The notes beneath the pieces were generated by a model, which worked only from the letters and a program-made list of their open reading frames with translations, ran no database searches and was not told the origin of the DNA. This document shows, in pieces, positions 54,201-64,000 of a DNA stretch of 64,000 nt (its first letter is position 1; every line of letters begins with the position of its first letter). The position numbers and the translations under genes are program-made. Origin of the DNA: Lepidonotus clava (Eukaryota; Annelida; Polychaeta; Phyllodocida; Polynoidae); NCBI GenBank assembly GCA_936440205.1, contig OW387149.1, positions 27,233,151 to 27,297,150 of the forward strand, written 5' to 3'.

Positions 54201-57200
54201 CCGCTGTATTAGTGACAGTCCTAACAGACCCTAACACCGCCCGGGCCTCAGACACCTGGAGGAGGCCATCTATGATGGGAGGGATCAGGTGAAGCACTGT
54301 GGGCTAAGGATTAAAAGAATGGTCTGAGTTAGTAGTATGGTCCCATTTAAGTAGTGTGGGCTTCTAAAGATGAATGACTCAATCTATTTCCCTCGTGTCT
54401 TGGGTCTACCATAGTTTTTAACAGGATTTGATTTGTTAAGACAAATTACAACTGGAACGATCTATCATTGATTAGATTTGAGGTAGTTGAATGAAATCAT
54501 TAAGCAATATCTTTCAGAAATCACTCGCTCGTGAGGAAAATAGTCAGAATATGTTGAAAAAGTTTTTTTTGCAATTCGTGAATCTGTTTAAGCGTCAACT
54601 TATAAAAAGTTCTGATCATATGAAATCAGCATACTGAAACCAGAAATAAACACACATTCAGTGTAGCTGGCTCTGCGGAGAGAAGAAAAGAATAACCGAT
54701 CGTAGATTGTTCACTATTTTTGACCCATAGGCACAAATTGTGAGTATCAAACAATTTGCAATACAATACACTCTTGTCTTACCTTATACCGTAGGACGGT
54801 CTTTATAAAGAAGTCAGTTTGTCGGGGTTGTACGAGGACAGTGGTACAGCCAGTTATAAGGGCCACATTCAGGTATACAATGATCACAAAAGGGTGAGAC
54901 ATACTCAGGACATTCACAAGGACGTCTGACGTAGAAAGAAACTTCACATCAGGATGCCTGTGGAGAAAGAAGTACCAATTTGATTCATCTTTCAAAACAA
55001 GACGTAGTTGCTGTCAACGTAAACTAATTCAAATTTTTAGCTGGAGGAAAAATTACCCCTTCAAGGTACAGTGATAGGCCTACTTGTAACTTCACGGTTA
55101 GTAGTACATTGAAATGGTGATAAGAGTTGGGTGAACATATAATGGTAATTTTATATCTAAACTGACAATTAATGCTGAAGATGCTGAGAACATGCAGCAG
55201 AAACACAACATAGCTATTGTAAATGATATGTAGTTTAAGTAGTGCATACAGTATCCACCAGGGGGCAACAAGATCATAGCATGCAAGCTCCCAATTTAGA
55301 GTTGATATGACATATTGATGTAGATAAATATTTACACATATATAAATGATTGGAGATAGAAACTGACAAAGAGGAGGATGATAAATGCTGTCAGTTGAAA
55401 TCAAAAACCTTTAAAACTCAGTTATTTATTTACTTAATTATTATTATTTTCCTGATATATCTGTGAGTCAATCTATCTTGCCATATCTATTATGGTTGAT
55501 ATAGAGATTATAGAAAATTCTTATAGAGTTTTTTTTTTCATTTTGTACAATTAACTCACATTAGTTGGCAGAGTTGTGAGACCATGTTGTGGTGGGTGAG
55601 TGTGACGGGCCGGGTACAACCCGCTGTCCCACTACTGTAGGGCAGAAGGCACAGGTCTCTCCGAACATTGAAGAAGACGACCGGGTACTCTGAGGCGTCA
55701 TCCTGAATCAGGGAGGAGTAGGACACACAGCCTGCTGACGTACCAATTACAAAGGCCTTCTGTGCGGAGATAAATAACAAATGATTCTACTAAGGACAAT
55801 TTCTTGGATTTTTATATACATTTTTAGACTATTTACCTTGCACCGTCAGATAGGATTTAATTTTACATGAGATGGATATTTGTGACTAAAACTACAGAAA
55901 ATACCAAAATCAGAAAATGTACCAAAGTATCAAGGTACCAAAAATATCAAAAACACAAAAAGTACCAACAGCATCAAAATCATCAGACAACCTCATGGAT
56001 CAAGTCAATTGGCAATGATAGACGAACTTCTCATGAATCAAATGATACCAGTTAAAAATGTTTTGCCAGTATTTCAAATTAAATTTCATTATGTGTATAT
56101 AATATATGTGACCCATTTTGGCAAATTGGGTCGGATGAGGCAATGAGTCGGATGTCGCTTGTTACACCTCGTTTTAAAGCTAAGAATCTGTATTTTCTGA
56201 TGGGATAGGTCTCTAAAAATCGACCCGGTGCGACATCCGACTCAATTCGCCAAAACGGGTCACATATGTACACATAATTATATTATATTATAAAAATATA
56301 ATAAATATATCATATTTCTTAAAATGGGTTATGCATCAGGTGGAACATCAGGAATCTTTTGCTTTAACTCTGTTCTATCTTCTGAACATAAGAGATTACC
56401 AATGGAAAAAAACTATGAAATATGTTATCAAAATTACACTTACACATGGATCTCAGATATCATTTCCTCTACCACTTACCTTCATTGGGTAGTCCACGGG
56501 AGTGGCGTCCCTTATCACAGGTACGAGTTCTGGTGTGGTGAAGACGTGACGGGCTCGGCTAGCCTTAATCTGCTCACACACCTCCTCTAGAAAATAATTA
56601 GCATAATTTCGATATTTGACCACTTGCCTCGATGATTTACAAAAACTGATTTCTTTTGTAACAGTATACTGTTCACTGACAATTTTACCTGCAATATGAC
56701 TGATCCGATTTTACTTCACAATTATGTTATATTTTAATTTGTTTGTAAATACATTTGTGTCATTTATTTTGTTAGGAATAACTTCTGTGTATTTTATCAG
56801 ATTTTGGCATAGGGTGTATTCGATTATTACTACACTACATGTAAAAGGAAAAGACCCGACGCGCTAGTTCGATAAAAAATCATTGATAGTTATTTCACTT
56901 TTATGATTAATGTGTCATATTAATATAATATTAAAGAAAGAAAGTGAATAATTTTGATAAAATGGTACAATTATGACATGAAGTAGGGTTGGTGGGTGGT
57001 AGATTTGAGGAAGGAATTGTAATAGTTGTAGTAATATTGGATTTTCGTTGTCCATGGTGGATGTGGGATGGCGTGTATGTGGAATATTTAGAAAAAGAGT
57101 TTAAGTGGAAGAAATGGTGAAAAAGTGTGAGGCCTCAGGTCGTTCAAATGATGGAGAGAAATTAGATAGTGTGTATATGTGGTAAATTGCTCTGCTACCT

Positions 57201-58612
57201 ATTTTCTTATTTCATTTCTGTACTTACCAGGGGGTGTTAGTGGAGAGCACGCTGTGACCACACCTCCCAGGGAGATGATGGCGTGGAATATGACCGGGTA
57301 CTCCATACAGTTAGGGAGGAGTAGCAGGACCACGTCCCCCTTCAGAACGCCATGTTTGTACAACCCACACCTTACGTGACGCACTGACGTCACCAACTCC
57401 AAATATGTCATCTCTTTCTGAGTACTTGCATCAATCTAGAAATGCAACAAGCTATTAAAACATACAGTTTGAAACAATTTCCCAATTTGCCACCTCCTTG
57501 AGAAAAGTACAAAGGGAGCTCAGGGTACTAGTGCCATGGAAGAGTGTAATTAGAGATATGAGTAGAAAATAAATTGTCATGAGTTGGATGAAAATATGGC
57601 AGTTTTTACCGCATCTAAATTCAAAGCAAGACAATCCTCCTCCATAGAACAGTAAAGCATCTAGTTCTTTTGGAGAAAAAGCGGTTTCTATTATTTTTGG
57701 GGAAAGATCTCTAATCTCTAATCAATGTGATTAGCATCGTAGAGGAAATTGCACCATTTAAAGTTATTACCCTATGATGCAGTATGCTGTACATCAATTT
57801 CTCAGACAGTTTTTTTACAAAACAATTGTCTTAGACTGAGAGGTGTTCACACTCCGATAAGATGAGGGCTTTGCACCGTCAATAAGGGTGACATACTTAG
57901 ATAAGAAATATTGGCTTGGTATATCGCTACCATGATAGTCTATTATACGATAACCAAAACAGAGTGTCAACAGGGTGACACAAAATCAATCTTAGACACT
58001 ACTGTAGCAAAAGTAACCAAAATTTCAAGCAAGTTATGTGTTTTCGTATCCCTTTATTAGGGCTTAACACTATTATGATCATATAAAACTTTTTGATGGG
58101 TGCCATACAATTGCAATTTGATTGTTTCGACTTGATTGAGTATACATGAATAAGAAGAGGGGTTTAGATACAAGCAAAGAGTTAATTATGACAATTAATT
58201 AGAAAGGCTTTATTGTTTCTAAGTTGAACGATCTTAGTAGAATTTACTTTGACAACGACTAGGTTAAATGCGTAAGATGAGAGATTTTTGGTTTAATAAA
58301 AAATAACACTCTTCCTTTCTGACCTGCTTCTGCCTAAGCTTTTAGTCACTACATCACTAGTTGCTTAATAATAGTAAGTTCACTTACCAGTGCCACCTTG
58401 TCGGCATGTTGGCCGGCCCTGTCTGTCACCAGCTGGGACAGGGAGGTGGCCTCAGGGACCTGGACAGGGCTGTAGGGGCTGTGAAGGACCCCCTCCTGGC
58501 CCTCCCCCTCCTCCTCCTCCTCAGCCTCCACGTACATGGTGTAGGGCGAAGGGGGCCTCAGGCGGAACACAGGTCTGCAGGGTCTGGGTTCGAGTCGCCG
58601 GCGACGGTGCAT
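48221..58612 (-). CDS. Acyl-CoA synthetase/4CL-like adenylate-forming enzyme, degenerate
   Basis: ANL-superfamily enzyme (acyl-AMP then acyl-CoA). Exons (minus): 58612-58388, 57435-57228, 56586-56480, 55759-55560, 54957-54783, 54303-54132, 52977-52880, 51667-51523, 51140-51058, 50076-49911 and 48498-48221; all GT-AG and in phase, 618 codons. Conserved: GELWVRGP, TGD (Asp445), PDEVVGELPKAFVV and the catalytic-type Lys552 in IPKLGANKINR. Degenerate: the P-loop SSGTTGxPKGV reads SSGTAGCTRPV (222-232), YGxTE reads YGMME, and the DR of the A8 motif reads DC (Cys460). An in-frame TGA (54172-54174, codon 349) lies in an otherwise well-aligned exon. It looks like an inactive paralogue or young pseudogene, although every splice site is kept. 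An upstream exon may exist, because CTGTGAG just before 58620 is acceptor-like. Acidic residues 30-38 are unusual. Substrate unknown. Confidence 0.85.
48812..48920 (+). repeat. 16-bp TGTAAAGGAACGAA minisatellite
   Basis: Alternating TGTAAAGGAACGAAAG and TGTAAAGGAACGAATA form a 32-bp dimer repeated three or more times, with older variants back to 48730. It is in the place of an LTR enhancer region. Confidence 0.85.
49200..49715. other. GC-rich island inside LTR-like copy B
   Basis: Dense in GGCCCGA and CGG words, in sharp contrast to the AT-rich surroundings. The long open stretches on both strands here follow from high GC and do not look like proteins. Copy C carries a C-to-T-decayed version of the same region. 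Confidence 0.7.
50098..50420. repeat. Repeat of ATAACGTT/TAACATTCT words
   Basis: AATGTTATTATAACATTCT...TAGTAAG(G)TTTAAACTTCAC recurs at about 57-bp steps (50270-50400), preceded by TGGTTTGGTTCTTGTTACATT. The complement of that last word, with the same surroundings, occurs at 63180-63215, so both are one dispersed family in opposite orientation. It lies just upstream (minus strand) of the exon starting at 50076. Confidence 0.7.
51523..52055 (-). repeat. Tandemly duplicated exon, 153-bp units
   Basis: The exon encoding VVDLEDGHLCGPGECGELWV lies in a 153-bp unit repeated at 51667, 51820 and 51973, with a broken fourth unit to the left of transcription. Each unit has its own TATATTTCAG acceptor. 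153 is a multiple of three and the frame stays open through all units, so reading through would add 51 residues per unit (repeating ...DHQLIPLSIFQVVDLEDG). Only the last unit (51523-51667) keeps a normal downstream donor. Confidence 0.9.
52056..52326. mobile_element. MITE interrupting the fourth exon copy
   Basis: TGTGGCCAATTGCACAATGG at the left matches CATTGTGCAACAGGCCACT at the right, the same family as 41039-41338. Exon-like sequence continues on the far side (52340-52440, CCCAGGCCCACACAAGTGGCCGTCC), so the element entered a duplicate exon copy. Confidence 0.75.
53199..53865. mobile_element. Element with inverted 15-bp minisatellite ends
   Basis: About seven GGACACTTACCCCNN units (53199-53306) face about six GGGGTAAGTGTCCNN units (53768-53865), so the two arrays are inverse to each other. 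The left array ends with GTTCTAGAACATATACCCCCC, matching the end word at 22396-22415. Between them is a G/C-rich patch, then a 60-codon open stretch on the minus strand (LPHPQTVEKGQVSLLGMNTR...) with protein-like composition that I cannot assign. It lies in the intron between acyl-CoA-synthetase exons 6 and 7. Confidence 0.65.
55255..55268 (+). promoter_or_regulatory. CTCF-like motif
   Basis: CCACCAGGGGGCAA in an intron of the acyl-CoA synthetase gene, the second such match in the window (see 22298). Motif evidence only. Confidence 0.25.
56107..56264. mobile_element. 158-bp MITE with TGTGACCC ends and TA duplication
   Basis: TGTGACCCATTTTGGCAAATT and AATTCGCCAAAACGGGTCACA are inverse ends, flanked by TA on both sides. 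The interior repeats GTCGGATG/CATCCGAC. The terminal octamer is shared with the element at 56-669. It lies in an intron of the acyl-CoA synthetase gene. Confidence 0.85.
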
Positions 58613-59176
58613 ACCATTCTCACAGAAAACGAAGGGTTATGTTACCTGTATTGAAACCACTTCTAGGATAACCTTGTTGGTTTATATAGAATATCGTGGA
58701 ATGTATACTCATTCTAGCAATCCGTATCAGGTGAAAGTCAATTAATCCTGTGCTTTCCATGTAGTATCCAGATAGGTTAGTAGCCAATATAAGACTACTG
58801 GTTTTATATATAGGCCACCTCCTCCCTGTCTTGTGATCTCGAACTGATATCAGGACAAAGTGTGACATCTTACTGACCTGAATTCAATCCTTATCAGTTT
58901 AAACGGTGCAATATTATGATTAATATTTTGGCGATGTTTTGTTATTTGTTAGGAAACATAGGTTCAGTCTCACAAAGGGGAAGGATAGAGGAGATGCTAT
59001 GCTGTATACGCTACCATAATGCATTTAAAAAGGATATTGTAGAAAGTGGTATTGTAATTGTATTGTATTGTCTTAACTTGCAATGTTTATCATACGCACA
59101 GGCCCATGTGAGTTAATGCACGTGCACCCTGAATGTCTGATATGGAAAACAACTGCAAGTCACGATGGACCTTAAT

Positions 59177-59544
59177 GCCGCGTCCCCACTTGGCCGACTA
59201 ACGACAGCGAATAACTTTAGTAGCCGGATGACTAGGGAATTAGTACGTCTTCGGGCGACTAACTAAGTGGCTTGTGGAAAAAAAGGTTAATCGCCACGTT
59301 GGGACGCTCTTGTAGTTAGTCGCCGGACGACGAGACAAAACTTTAGTTATTCGCCCGACGATTAACTTTTCACCGGCAGGCATAGAACGATATTAAACAT
59401 GTCAAATATTTTGCCCCAAACCCAGGGCGACTAGTGGTTTGTCGCCAGACATCAGGGCGCCAGTGAAGAGTTGGTCGCCGGGCTACTAACAACCTTAGTC
59501 GTCCGCCGACCAAGGAAATCTAGTCGCCCAAGTGGGGACCAGGC
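59177..59544. mobile_element. MITE built of GTCGCC/CGACTA words
   Basis: Ends GCCGCGTCCCCACTTGGCCG and CGCCCAAGTGGGGACCAGGC. The interior repeats CGACTAA, GTCGCC and TTAGTCG in both orientations. Its design (short ends, interior filled with one word in both directions) matches the element at 20981-21490. Confidence 0.75.
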
Positions 59545-60129
59545 TTTATAGTAACAATCATAAAGACCGACCACGCCTTGCAATATCTATGATAATCTCC
59601 AAGGAAAGTTTAGTGTAGGAATAGATCAGCTTGAACTTCCTATGGAGCTTCTACCATCGTTAACTGAAATAATAAGAAGAGTGTTGTCATGAAAGAGCAA
59701 ATTGAAAAAGCAATTGCTGCAACAAACAAACTATAATTGTTTTATATCATTTCAGGTATTTGGATGAAAGAGTTAGCAGTCCTCCACTGTCTTTAACTTC
59801 AATATAAATGATTTGATACTCACTTTTTTTATATTATTTTCCTGCAGTGGTATTGGATCCACAATTAAAAGCAGTCTACTAGTGGATATCTGCAGCATCA
59901 TGGAACAAAACCATGGTTTCTCATAATCTCACATAGCATCTCACATTGGTACGAAGTATCTAAAATATCACCTGAACCTTGCATCTTCAAAGTAGGTTTG
60001 GTTTGGTTAACCTTAAACGCTATAGTTCAATAAATCAATAACAAATGTTAAACATAACATAATCCTCCTTTATACCTTTTCCGCATGATCGTGTGATGAA
60101 TTGTTGATTCACCTGTCTGTGAGGTTTGA

Positions 60130-60905
60130 ACTAGAATAGTGTAACAAATGTCAAAGCAATAGTAAAGATGTAAGGTACAAATCAGGTCTGAAAGCATATC
60201 GAGTCATACAGGAAAGCAGAAAAGTATGAAAACATATTGTAACCGGATATGACATCAGAATAGTCACGTGACTGAAATGACCACTCAGAATCATGTAATA
60301 GAGTATAAAAAGGAGAGGCCCGAAATAAACAGTCCCTTCTTGGTACTCACTGTGATCACACATCTCTTCTTTAAGTAACCTAGCCCTCGAATGGGCCTAA
60401 GTCAATGATATGCCCTATTAGAAGTAAATAAACCAGCCGACCTCAAGTAAGTGACATAAGTTATCAAGTTATCAGTAAAATTGGGTAGTGATCTGGGAGA
60501 TCGAAGATGGTATGGAAGCCTGAATCAGCCTGAGGACCAACCCGAGACCGAAAGACTGGCCAGGTACGAAAGACCGAAAAAGTGAGCAGACGGCCCGTCA
60601 CTGCAAGCAATGACCCGACTCCTGTGGAAGACCAGACCGGGCAGCACACCCCCCTCTTTTACTTCCACCAATGTCTGGAACACAGGCCTGACAAACCCTC
60701 CTCCCTCAATCTCTGAGAATCCTGATTCCCCGACTGTCGCACTCGTCCCCCCCCCCTCGTGCATGAGGCATGACTCTTAATCTTACACCTCAGTTTCTTG
60801 CTTGAACTCTTCGTTTGGCTCAGGACCAAAAAAAAACCAACGTCCCATTGTCATAGAGATCAGAAACCCCGACTCACCTAGGAACATCGCAATCGCTATT
60901 GAAAT
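60130..60905 (+). mobile_element. LTR-like repeat, copy C (fossil)
   Basis: GTATAAAAAGGAGAGGCCCG and AATAAACAG, then TGATCACACATCTCTTCTTT, then a region parallel to copy B ending CAGAAACCCCGACTCACCTAGGAAC. It is less GC-rich than copy B, as expected from CpG decay, so it is older or was methylated longer. No coding region adjoins it. Confidence 0.6.
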
Positions 60906-62047
60906 TGAAAATATTTAAAGATGCTTGGACCTATACAGCAAGAATTCAAATTCAAGTGACGTTTTTCAATACATTCTCAAAATTGTCTTCAATATATCAA
61001 AAACACATAGCCAGGGGGTTGTTTTAAAGACAGGATACAAAATATTTGTAAATTTACCATAGAAAAAAACCCTTTGCAAAAGCAAAAGTTGGACTAAAGA
61101 CAGGATACAAAAATTACGGTCGGGCTAGAGAGAAATGCCCCAAATTTACATATTTTTTGTAAATATTTACAAATGGAAAAATCGTTGGTAAACGCCAAAA
61201 TTAACAGATGGTGCGATGAGCAATGGTAAATTTTTTGGGGCGGGAAATATTGACCTTTGGGTGCCAAAACGTCATTTGGCGGATCGGCGGAGACGTTAGT
61301 GATATGCCTAATTTTTTTTTTTGCGTTCTGAGATGATTAGGACCATTTTTAGACGTATTTGTTTTTTCACTTTTTCTCATGAAAATATGTACATATAAGG
61401 TGTCATATTTCTACTTTCTTATGTCAAGTTATTTCATACAGAATCTGCAAATGTTGTACTGGGTATGCTTTTTTAATTTATTAGCATGGTGAAGCTTCCC
61501 GTCGGTCAGTTTTCTAGGAGCATGCCACTGCGATTCTGGCTCCGCCCCAGTGCTTTGAGACATCCCAAATGCCTTAGACAGGGTATAGGAAGGAGACAAT
61601 GTAGGGCTCAATGTGTCATCAGGCCAAGAAATGGCCCCCGTATGTTGTGGCCTCCCAGCCGGGAGTTTGAGAAATGGCACTGGCTTACAGCTGAAATTGT
61701 CGAGTACCTTGCTGGTGAATTCTTCAGAAGCTCAATCTATGTCACCCAGGGGGATGATCCGAAGGGGAGGGGAAAACCCATTCCTGTTTTCCAGAAAGTA
61801 TATACAGTAGAGACCCATTTAAAGACCACTTCAATAATGAGACCACCTCTCTCAAAGACTACTCTTTGGTCAGACTAGACTATTTCACTTTATTTCATGT
61901 TTAATTTAGCTTCACTTATAGGACCGGTCTCTTAGTGAGGGTCTCACTAAAAGACCACCCAAAGTCCAGTCCCAAATGATGATTTACCCCCTATAATACA
62001 ACCACTGCACACCTCCTAAAGGCCTTTATGGGTCTTCTAAAAGGCCT

Positions 62048-62385
62048 TTATGGGTCTTCATATCACTCACCCCTGCTGGCCTCAGCCTTTTGTAGGAAGT
62101 CGTGTCACTCACTCCTGGCCTCCCCACACCTCTGCCGGCCTCAGCCCTCTGAGGGAAGTCCTGTCACTCACCCCTGGCCTCCCCGCACCTCTGCCGGCCT
62201 CAGCCCTCTGAGGGAAGTCCTATCACTCATCCCTGGCCTCTCCACACCCCTGCCAGCCTCAGCCCTCTGAGGGAAGTCATATCACTCCCCCCTGGCCTCT
62301 CCACACCCCTGCCGGCCTCAGCCCTCTGAGAGAAGTCCTATCACTTATCCCTGGCCTCTCCCCACCCCTGCCGGCCTCTACCCTA
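62048..62385. repeat. 59-bp minisatellite
   Basis: CTGCCGGCCTCAGCCCTCTG recurs at 62132, 62191, 62250, 62309 and 62368, exactly 59 bp apart, with a partial unit before. Units differ by a few bases each. Confidence 0.95.
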
Positions 62386-62699
62386 TTTTGCCCCAAACCT
62401 TGGAAGTTTTTCAAAAAATGTCTTGAATCATTGAAATGAGACTAAAACAAGTACATGGACAGTAAATCCCTCACATATTATCAAAATATGCATAACAGAT
62501 GTCATGAATCATTGCAGAAAGTGAATCAATGAAGTTTTTAATTCTTCAGACTGCCTTTGTCTATTGTTACCGTTAACAAAATATTCAAAAATAAAAAAGT
62601 TTGACCTATCAACCCTATTTTTTGTTAGGTATGAAATCTGAACACAAGAATTTAATTTTGGGGCCTAATGATAATTATGAAACATCAGATCTTGACCCA

Positions 62700-63245
62700 G
62701 CCAGAGGGCGACGTAACGGTCACCTTATGCAACCATACAATTTTGGTTCGTCTGTTTCCTACTAAAAAAGCAAGTAACCATTACGTTATTTTTCTGAGAG
62801 GTTGGGACCTTACCAAAAAGGAATGTCATCATAACGTTCTAATGAAGTAATGTCAAGACCAAATTCAAACAGAACATTATTGTGACATTCTGATTAGGTG
62901 AGGTCGAGACCTTACCTAAACAAAACGTAACTATGACTATCTTATTAGGTCAGGTGTCAACATAACCTTAACAGAATGTTATTGTGACATTCAATTTTAG
63001 TCAGGTCTCAACCACACCTAAACTGAATTTTATTATGACATTCTTATTGGGTTAAGTCCCAATATTAACCTCATAATAATGTGGCAAGAACGTTAGCAGA
63101 ATGTCACAATATAACGTTGCAACAGTTGGTTGCAGCAACGTTATTGGGAGGCATCAAAATAACGTTGCCACAACGTTACAATGTAATGTAACAAGGACCA
63201 AACCAGAACGTTGCTACAACGTTATTATAATGTCATTCCACCCGC
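62700..63245. repeat. ACGTTAT-type dispersed repeat
   Basis: Many AACGTTA/ATAACGTT and GACATTCT...TTAGGT(C/G)AGGT words at about 55- to 60-bp steps. It is related in inverse orientation to 50098-50420. Confidence 0.65.
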
Positions 63246-64000
63246 TGGGTAAGGATAAAGACAAGGTACACCATTATTTCTTAGATACAACTCTTTAGAC
63301 TCCAATCCGGCCGCATCCGCCTGAGAGTGAACTCCCCAATCCGGCCATAGCCCCCCGGGAAAAAGGCAGTTTTTCCATAAGTTCCATAAGTACAACAATT
63401 TGTAAAGTATACAACCTACAAAAACGACCAATATATTGTTTTTAAGCTGATTTGATACTCTATTGAATTCTACAAACCATATTTCTATCATTTAAGTTGT
63501 CAAACATTGATAGACCTTTGAATATCTTTGATTAAAGGGAAATTGAGAAAATCTGAAAGGAAATCCAAGGAAACCCCGGGGAAATCAAGCTATTTATGAG
63601 CGCAACCTATGCGGTCTTAAGGGTATTGTGTGCATGCTGCATGCTGCATAACATGTATGTGGATTGGGGTTTGCAGGCAGTACGACCAGAAGATCGACAC
63701 AACCCCCGATAATTTATTTATGCCATTTAAGAGATTCTAATAATTCTAATAATTACTGATATCTTTGTGCTACGTTCTACCAACTGGAAACGTTTAACTT
63801 ATATCAATGGATAGAGAAAAATCAGACCTTTTCTTTGATGTATAGCACGTTAGGATCAGAGCATTGGTAAGAGAGCTATTGATGTTTTCCTGAATTGGCC
63901 TTCAATCACTGGTGTCTATCCTTAAAATAATAATATATAATACCGCTGAGTCCCTAAAAACAATACTTTTTGTGAGATTTGTATTTTTACCTTCAATTAC

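Larger units (their letters stand above)
58613..64000. other. Intergenic region upstream of the acyl-CoA synthetase gene
   Basis: No gene I can support. It holds a MITE (59177-59544), LTR-like copy C (60130-60905), a 59-bp minisatellite (62048-62385) and an ACGTTAT-type repeat (62700-63245). The open frame at 61486-61878 has no recognisable domain. 63246-64000 shows nothing beyond AT-rich sequence and a duplicated CCAATCCGGCC word near 63302 and 63338. Confidence 0.5.

Noticed and set aside
61486-61878. 130-codon frame
   Set aside because: Basic, low-similarity composition, running into a dispersed repeat; no supporting signals.
63300-63360. tRNA-like or other RNA gene around the CCAATCCGGCC pair
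   Set aside because: No cloverleaf or promoter boxes could be made out.

Overview
The window is eukaryotic and almost certainly from an invertebrate animal. It has three spliced host genes with GT-AG introns, a complete set of Polinton genes, a LINE, many short inverted-repeat elements (MITEs) and LTR-like promoters, in AT-rich DNA. The gene content fits a marine deuterostome such as a lancelet, but nothing here fixes the species.

Layout. 1-13.4 kb: most of a Polinton. A B-family DNA polymerase runs off the left edge and is interrupted by a 0.6-kb MITE. Next come two unknown minus-strand reading frames, then a plus-strand block of tightly packed genes: packaging ATPase, small structural proteins, chromodomain integrase, capsid proteins and an adenovirus-type protease. 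13.5-14.0 kb: an LTR-like repeat. 14.2-18.2 kb: a cytochrome P450 gene (minus strand, 5 exons, 521 aa). 18.2-22.4 kb: repeats. 22.4-31.6 kb: a candidate undescribed DNA transposon. A 35-bp perfect inverted repeat encloses about 24 copies of a 14-bp site (ATTACGGACGTTCG), a 381-bp tandem array, and a spliced gene whose product joins a basic N-terminus, an RNase H-like core with a GHGKGPCDG motif and a C-terminal Tudor-like domain. 33.5-45.3 kb: an SH3-DH-PH Rho exchange factor gene (plus strand, 12 exons, 432 aa) with a LINE and several MITEs in its introns. 48.2-58.6 kb: an acyl-CoA synthetase/4-coumarate-CoA-ligase-like gene (minus strand, 11 exons). It has degenerate active-site motifs, an in-frame TGA and a tandemly duplicated exon. 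Two copies of an LTR-like, GC-rich repeat lie at 48.7-49.7 kb (inside its last intron) and 60.1-60.9 kb (upstream of it). 58.6-64 kb: otherwise repeats and minisatellites.

The three host genes have no evident functional link. Exon borders were read by eye from splice signals and reading-frame phase; every junction listed keeps phase. Most of the rest is transposable-element sequence in layers: MITEs inside the Polinton, inside introns and inside a duplicated exon.
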